This document shows positions 60,119 through 64,000 of a stretch of 64,000 bases of DNA, one piece after another; positions within the stretch are counted from its first letter, which is position 1; every line of letters begins with the position of its first letter. The translations under genes and the position numbers were made by a program. The notes beneath the pieces were generated by a model, which was given only the letters and a program-made list of their open reading frames with translations, made no database searches and was not told the origin of the DNA. Origin of the DNA: Mesocentrotus franciscanus (taxonomy: Eukaryota; Echinodermata; Echinoidea; Camarodonta; Strongylocentrotidae); assembly GCA_037976565.1 (NCBI GenBank), contig CP137686.1, forward strand, positions 248,001 to 312,000. Direction: 5' to 3'.

Positions 60119-60171
60119 TACACTCACCCATACACACACACACTCACCCATACACACACACACACACACGG
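60119..60171. repeat. (CA)n microsatellite with CACCCATA interruptions
   Basis: Two blocks of ACACACACTCACCCATAC followed by a CA run, 51 bases upstream of the LINE ORF1 start at 60068. Confidence 0.92.
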
Positions 60172-60179
60172 GTGCAGAC

Positions 60180-60865
60180 AGGGGGCTCCCTTTGGGATAC
60201 CTCATATCTTGAAACTAGAAAGGAAAGGAATAACAAAAATCAAAGAGAATCAAAAAGATCTTTTCCGAGGAAATTGGTTTCGTGCAATCTTGCATTTCTA
60301 TCAAAAGGAATTTAATAACAAACATTTATAACAAGTGTACTGATCTTTGTATCTGCCGAAAAACATACCGGTAAGCAAACAAAATATGGGCTTGTAATAA
60401 AATTGGTGCTCTTAATTATAAGATAATAATAGAAATTAAAAAACCAAGACATTTTCAAGACAAGCATGATACACGGAAAAGACTTATTTTCCATATGATA
60501 CGCCTTTCATAGGTTATAGGCTTATAACAATTTTGACAAGACAAAACATATAACAAACATACATACACTTATTTGTCTAACCTTTGTGGTTATTCAATTA
60601 CTTTCAACTGTTAAAAACAACACTCGGTTTTGTGTTCTGCAACACGTTAAAGATGCTCATTTTCATTGAATGAAACGAACAACTGCATTTTTTATTTTTG
60701 AATCTGCTGATTTTAAAATTCCTAGAATCTCTTCAGGGTTCATACAATTTGTTTCAGAAAGGAGCAGAGCTCTTTCTATAATATATCTCGGGCATTTTGC
60801 CATATAGTGGATTATCTGTTTTGTTAAACCTGGTGACTCGAGTCAATTGACACAATTGGTTCTAT
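60180..60865. other. Region without recognised gene
   Basis: A+T-rich DNA between two retroelement fragments. The part after about 60660 may encode the tail of the next LINE. I see no supported feature. Confidence 0.4.
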
Positions 60866-61950
60866 AAACAACCATGGAGGAAAATTTGGAATTTGGAATT
60901 TTTCTATTGATAGTTGATGGTTTGAGTTCTCTGTTCGATAACCAAAAGGCTTATTACATTACTTTTCTTTCATATACTGATATTGCCAACAAGGTTGTAT
61001 ATTTGGCAACACTGGATGTTTAGGTTGCATTTCTAGGCTATGCTGTTGTCTCCTAAGATCGAGGGGACGGATTTCTCCCGTTTCAAATCTGGAGAGAAGC
61101 CAGAGATGTCAAGGGTAGAGCACCTGCACCGATCCTTAAACACTGGTATTGAATAGAATCTAGCATTTTCTTTACTTTTTCTGAAGCACTGTCGTAGCTA
61201 GGCCTCACATCCATAGTCTATGAGCGTTGTTGTTGGTTATAGGTAGTCGAGTCGTAATGTAATTCCTGGCTAGTTGTTTCAACCGATGTTGTTCTGTTAG
61301 AACAAGCGAAGAAACTGTTAAACACGTTTTTTCTTCTCTTTTTTTCAAACGAAACAAAAACAAAAACAAATAGAACAGAAGCATGCACTGGACATAAAGT
61401 CTATGAGCGGTCTTGTGTAGGCTTTATATACCGTCAGAGACTTAGATGAACTTCCCCATGAGGTGCCTGTTAAGCATCTTAAAATATTCATTTTGCATCT
61501 AGTGGCTAGATTCTTTATATGCTGGTTCGAACTGAGTTTTTTAATCAAATATCATACCTAAAAAGCAATGGGCGTTTTCACATTTTAAAGGTACTTTGCT
61601 TAGGGTTAGGTTTACCTCGTGTGTTTTTATACTTTTAGTGAAAAGCACAGGAACGGCCTTTTTTTGAGAGAGTTGAAACCCCCAGGTGGTGACCCATTCT
61701 TGTAGGACATCTACATCTATATACATTTGCATTTTTTTTGGTAATATAAGGAATTTTGCTGCCTGAGATCCATAAGGCACAGTTGTCTGCATACAAAGAT
61801 ATTTTTACTGAGGAGTCTGTTGGAATATCACTCAACATGATGTTAAAAAGTGTTGGGCTTAAAATACTACCCTGGGGGAGAACTCTGTTCATCTTGAATT
61901 CTGATGATAATACATTACCAACCCGTACCTGATAAGTACGGCCTCTCAAA
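60866..61950 (-). mobile_element. Jockey/I-group LINE RT fragment, broken and interrupted by a short element
   Basis: Reading leftward: RGRTYQVRVGNVLSSEF, RVLPQGSILSPTLFNIML, ISLYADNCALWI (catalytic YADD changed to YADN), WVTTWGFQLSQKK, CFLGMIFD, RCLTGTSWGSSSKSLTVYKA and TRPLIDYG. After a 171-base insertion come LASLQ and RRQQHSLE-type post-RT blocks. Multiple frame shifts are present. Confidence 0.85.
61227..61397 (-). mobile_element. Short interspersed element, copy 2, 12 bp target duplication
   Basis: 171 bases flanked by AGTCTATGAGCG on both sides (61215-61226, 61398-61409), inserted into LINE RT sequence. On the minus strand it ends CAACAACAA. It is homologous to 37148-37305. Confidence 0.88.
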
Positions 61951-62320
61951 AAGTTGTTAAGAAAAAAAATAAAGCATGTTTCCTTGTATACCTAGATATC
62001 TTCTAATTTGTCCTGTCCATACTGTGCCCTATGCTTTATCTATGTCTAGGAAACGCACCATAGTGGATTTTTTTTTTTTTTGCAGATGTTTCTGCATTTA
62101 TTGATAAATCAAATACAAAACATTCAAATAACAATAATAGTATATAATATAATTGATTTACATAAAAAGTGACAACTAAAATACACACACACAAAAATGG
62201 ATATATAATCAAAGAATCAAGATAAATGCAGAGGCCAACTATCATAAGCATGAATGCTTGAGTTAATAGCAGCCGGTAAGGGGGTACATGACGCTGTTAT
62301 AGGAGTAGAGTGTAACATAT
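61951..62320. other. Retroelement-derived non-coding stretch
   Basis: A T13 run at 62069-62081 and an A+T-rich stretch resembling a LINE 3' region on the minus strand separate two LINE fragments. Family not recognised. Confidence 0.4.
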
Positions 62321-62324
62321 AAAA

Positions 62325-62735
62325 AAATTCTGATTGTGACTGTTGAAATCCTCGCAGAAAATCATGTTTTTATTTTATGGAATTGAGTGATTTCAAGATC
62401 AATAAGGTGAGGGTTATAAAAATTGATCTAAGTCACATTTGAAATTATTGAGTGTTATTTCGATTTTAAGGTATTCCTCATCTGGGGGCGTAGGTAAAAC
62501 CTTATATGAGATTCCATCTCTAATATATATGGCACATCCCCCTCCTTTTCTTGGTGATCTACTCTTAACAATTGCTGTGAAATTAGGAATACCAAATGAT
62601 TTATGGTTCGTGTTGTTCAACCATGTTTCTTGAATGCAAATAATATTTGGTGGGTTGGGGGAATTTGAAATAAAACGAATAAGTTCGTCACCATGGCAGC
62701 GGAGCCCCTAGACGTTCCACTGCCATAGTACAATT
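62325..62735 (-). mobile_element. LINE-A copy 2, ORF2 endonuclease start, truncated
   Basis: NIICIQETWLNNTNHKSF, KSRSPRKGGGCAIYIRDG and, after a frame shift, NMIFCEDFNSHNQ match LINE-A at 26600-27100. It has no MITE at the site where the 26.7 kb copy does. The match ends at about 62325, so the copy lacks the RT: it is 3'-truncated, unlike normal 5'-truncated LINEs. Confidence 0.87.
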
Positions 62736-62738
62736 GGA

Positions 62739-64000
62739 TTATGTGTCCTTATTCAACATCTCGTGAATGGATTCTGCCCTCGCTTTGAAACCAAAGCATT
62801 TGTGGGCAGCTTCCACCACGAGTTTGATTCTATTACTTTTTGTATTGTTTCCTTCTAAATTATTAATTACAAAAACTAAAAATGGGATTAATTCGTTGAA
62901 ATCCTGAGCTGGCTCCGACTCTGTATGATTGTTTGCTACTTTTGTTTTTTCCACTTTACGGTGAGACGTTACATTATTAGTAATAATTTCAGGCGGTGTT
63001 ATATTGGAGAAGGTGGCTGTGGGGTTGTGGGTATTGGGGATCTCGATAACCTCTGGTTGGGTGGTTGTCGGCTTCGGAATTGTTTGGTTAATGGTGTGTT
63101 TCTTGCTTCTGTTCGGTTGATCGTTATTTTGGGTCCTTTTTTTGGTTGCCTCGCATAGGATTTTTTTTTTTGCTTGCTTCGACGTAGGTTATTTTTTCTG
63201 TGTATTGTACGGATTGTATTTGTTTTGCCCTTTTATAAAGAGGGCAGCCCTCATATGCAGCACTATGTTTCCCCTTGCATCTAAAACATGTTGGGTTGTC
63301 TATGGAAGGGCAATTATCAGATGTGTGGCTGTCCCCACATCTCACACATCTGAGATTATATTTGCAATTTTCTTTGGAGTGACCAAAGCCTTGGCATTTT
63401 TGGCAACGTCGTACTGGGGGTACATAAATAGTGACCCTCTTGATCATATAGCCTATTTGAATTTGGGAAGGGAGACAATCGGATTCAAAAGAGAGACAAA
63501 AAGCAGTGGTGCCAGTCAGAATACCCTTCACTCGTTTCATTATGCGTCGCACATGAATGACGCCTTGTGCTTTTAATTCGGCTAAGAGTTCGTCATCCGT
63601 GACGTCGAGTGGGATCCCCACTATTGCTCCCTTTGTTTTGGGGAAGGGGACCCACTCCGTCGTCTTTGTTTGTATAGATGCCAATTCATTGACATTCCTA
63701 AGAGTATTTACTTGTCTAATGTTAGAGCATTCTACAAGTAGGCCTCTTCCCTTCTTTGTTATACTTTTTGGCTTTCCAATGGCATTATGGAGGTCCCAGG
63801 TTATTTGAATCGGGTTAGCTTTCGTAAGAGATTTTGCGTTGTCGATAGGTGTTATTAGAATTTGGTACTTTGAGGTGCTTCGTCTTGGGTAAAGGTACTA
63901 TTAAGTCTGGGTCTTTTTTTAACATTCTTTCCAACAGGAATGAAGTCCTCATTTTTATCGATAAATCCTCCGCTTCGGAAGGGGCTTCAGCTGCAGCCAT
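62739..64000 (-). mobile_element. LINE-A copy 2, ORF1 (CCHC gag-like), runs to window edge
   Basis: The start codon is at the last bases of the window (MAAAEAPSEAEDLS). The central frame (63124-63684) is open: GAIVGIPLDVTDDELLAELK, then the knuckles CQKCQGFGHSKENC, CVRCGDSHTSDNC and CFRCKGKHSAAYEGC. The C-terminal FNELIPFLVFVINNLEG follows near 62850. Frame shifts flank the central part. It is nearly identical to 25310-26514 over the knuckles. Confidence 0.9.

Overview
The window is animal nuclear DNA, almost certainly from a euechinoid sea urchin. The main reason is at the left edge: five replication-dependent histone genes, all on the minus strand, read in transcription order H2B, H3, H2A, H1, H4. 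This is the circular order of the sea urchin early (alpha) histone repeat (H1-H4-H2B-H3-H2A). Each complete gene has a histone 3' hairpin and, beyond it, the sea urchin CAAGAAAGA-type processing element. A (GA)n tract lies in the H2A-H1 spacer, as known from sea urchins. Intron-rich coding DNA, frequent TACATGTA words and abundant non-LTR retrotransposons and MITE-like palindromes fit the same assignment.

Layout. 1-6.4 kb: one histone repeat unit (H4 cut by the window edge; H1, H2A and H3 carry small frame-breaking indels as assembled; H2B intact), ending in a remnant histone 3' end at 6.4 kb. 6.9-9.0 kb: Tx1/L1-like LINE fragment. 10.2-10.6 kb: a 140-residue ORF matching His-Cys box (I-PpoI type) endonucleases in residues and spacing. 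15-19.4 kb: a second Tx1/L1-like LINE, split by a 1.4 kb repetitive insertion. 19.8-23.7 kb: copies of one repeat broken by two fold-back elements, plus a 107 bp minisatellite. 24.2-32.4 kb: a LINE with CCHC ORF1 and EN/RT ORF2, with a 344 bp tandem repeat at its 3' end and 0.7 kb direct repeats on both sides. 33-42.6 kb: more LINE pieces, one with a triplicated segment inside its RT. 42.6-43.0 kb: a short Ty3/gypsy-type LTR with primer-binding site.

43.3-57.1 kb is the one ordinary host gene: 13 coding exons on the plus strand that join without a frame break into a 647-residue protein with two FYVE-like zinc fingers, resembling the yeast Vac1/Pep7-rabenosyn-5 type of endosomal tether. Its introns are full of short inverted-repeat elements.

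58.4-64 kb is a minus-strand mosaic of retroelement pieces: a Penelope-like GIY-YIG nuclease fragment, LINE RT and ORF1 fragments, and, between two of them, 64 bp of histone H2A 3' spacer. The window ends at the ORF1 start codon of a second copy of the 25-29 kb LINE.

The histone genes would together supply cleavage-stage nucleosomes. The FYVE gene would act in endosome fusion or sorting. Nearly everything else is mobile-element sediment, most of it broken. I did not see tRNA, rRNA or CRISPR features.
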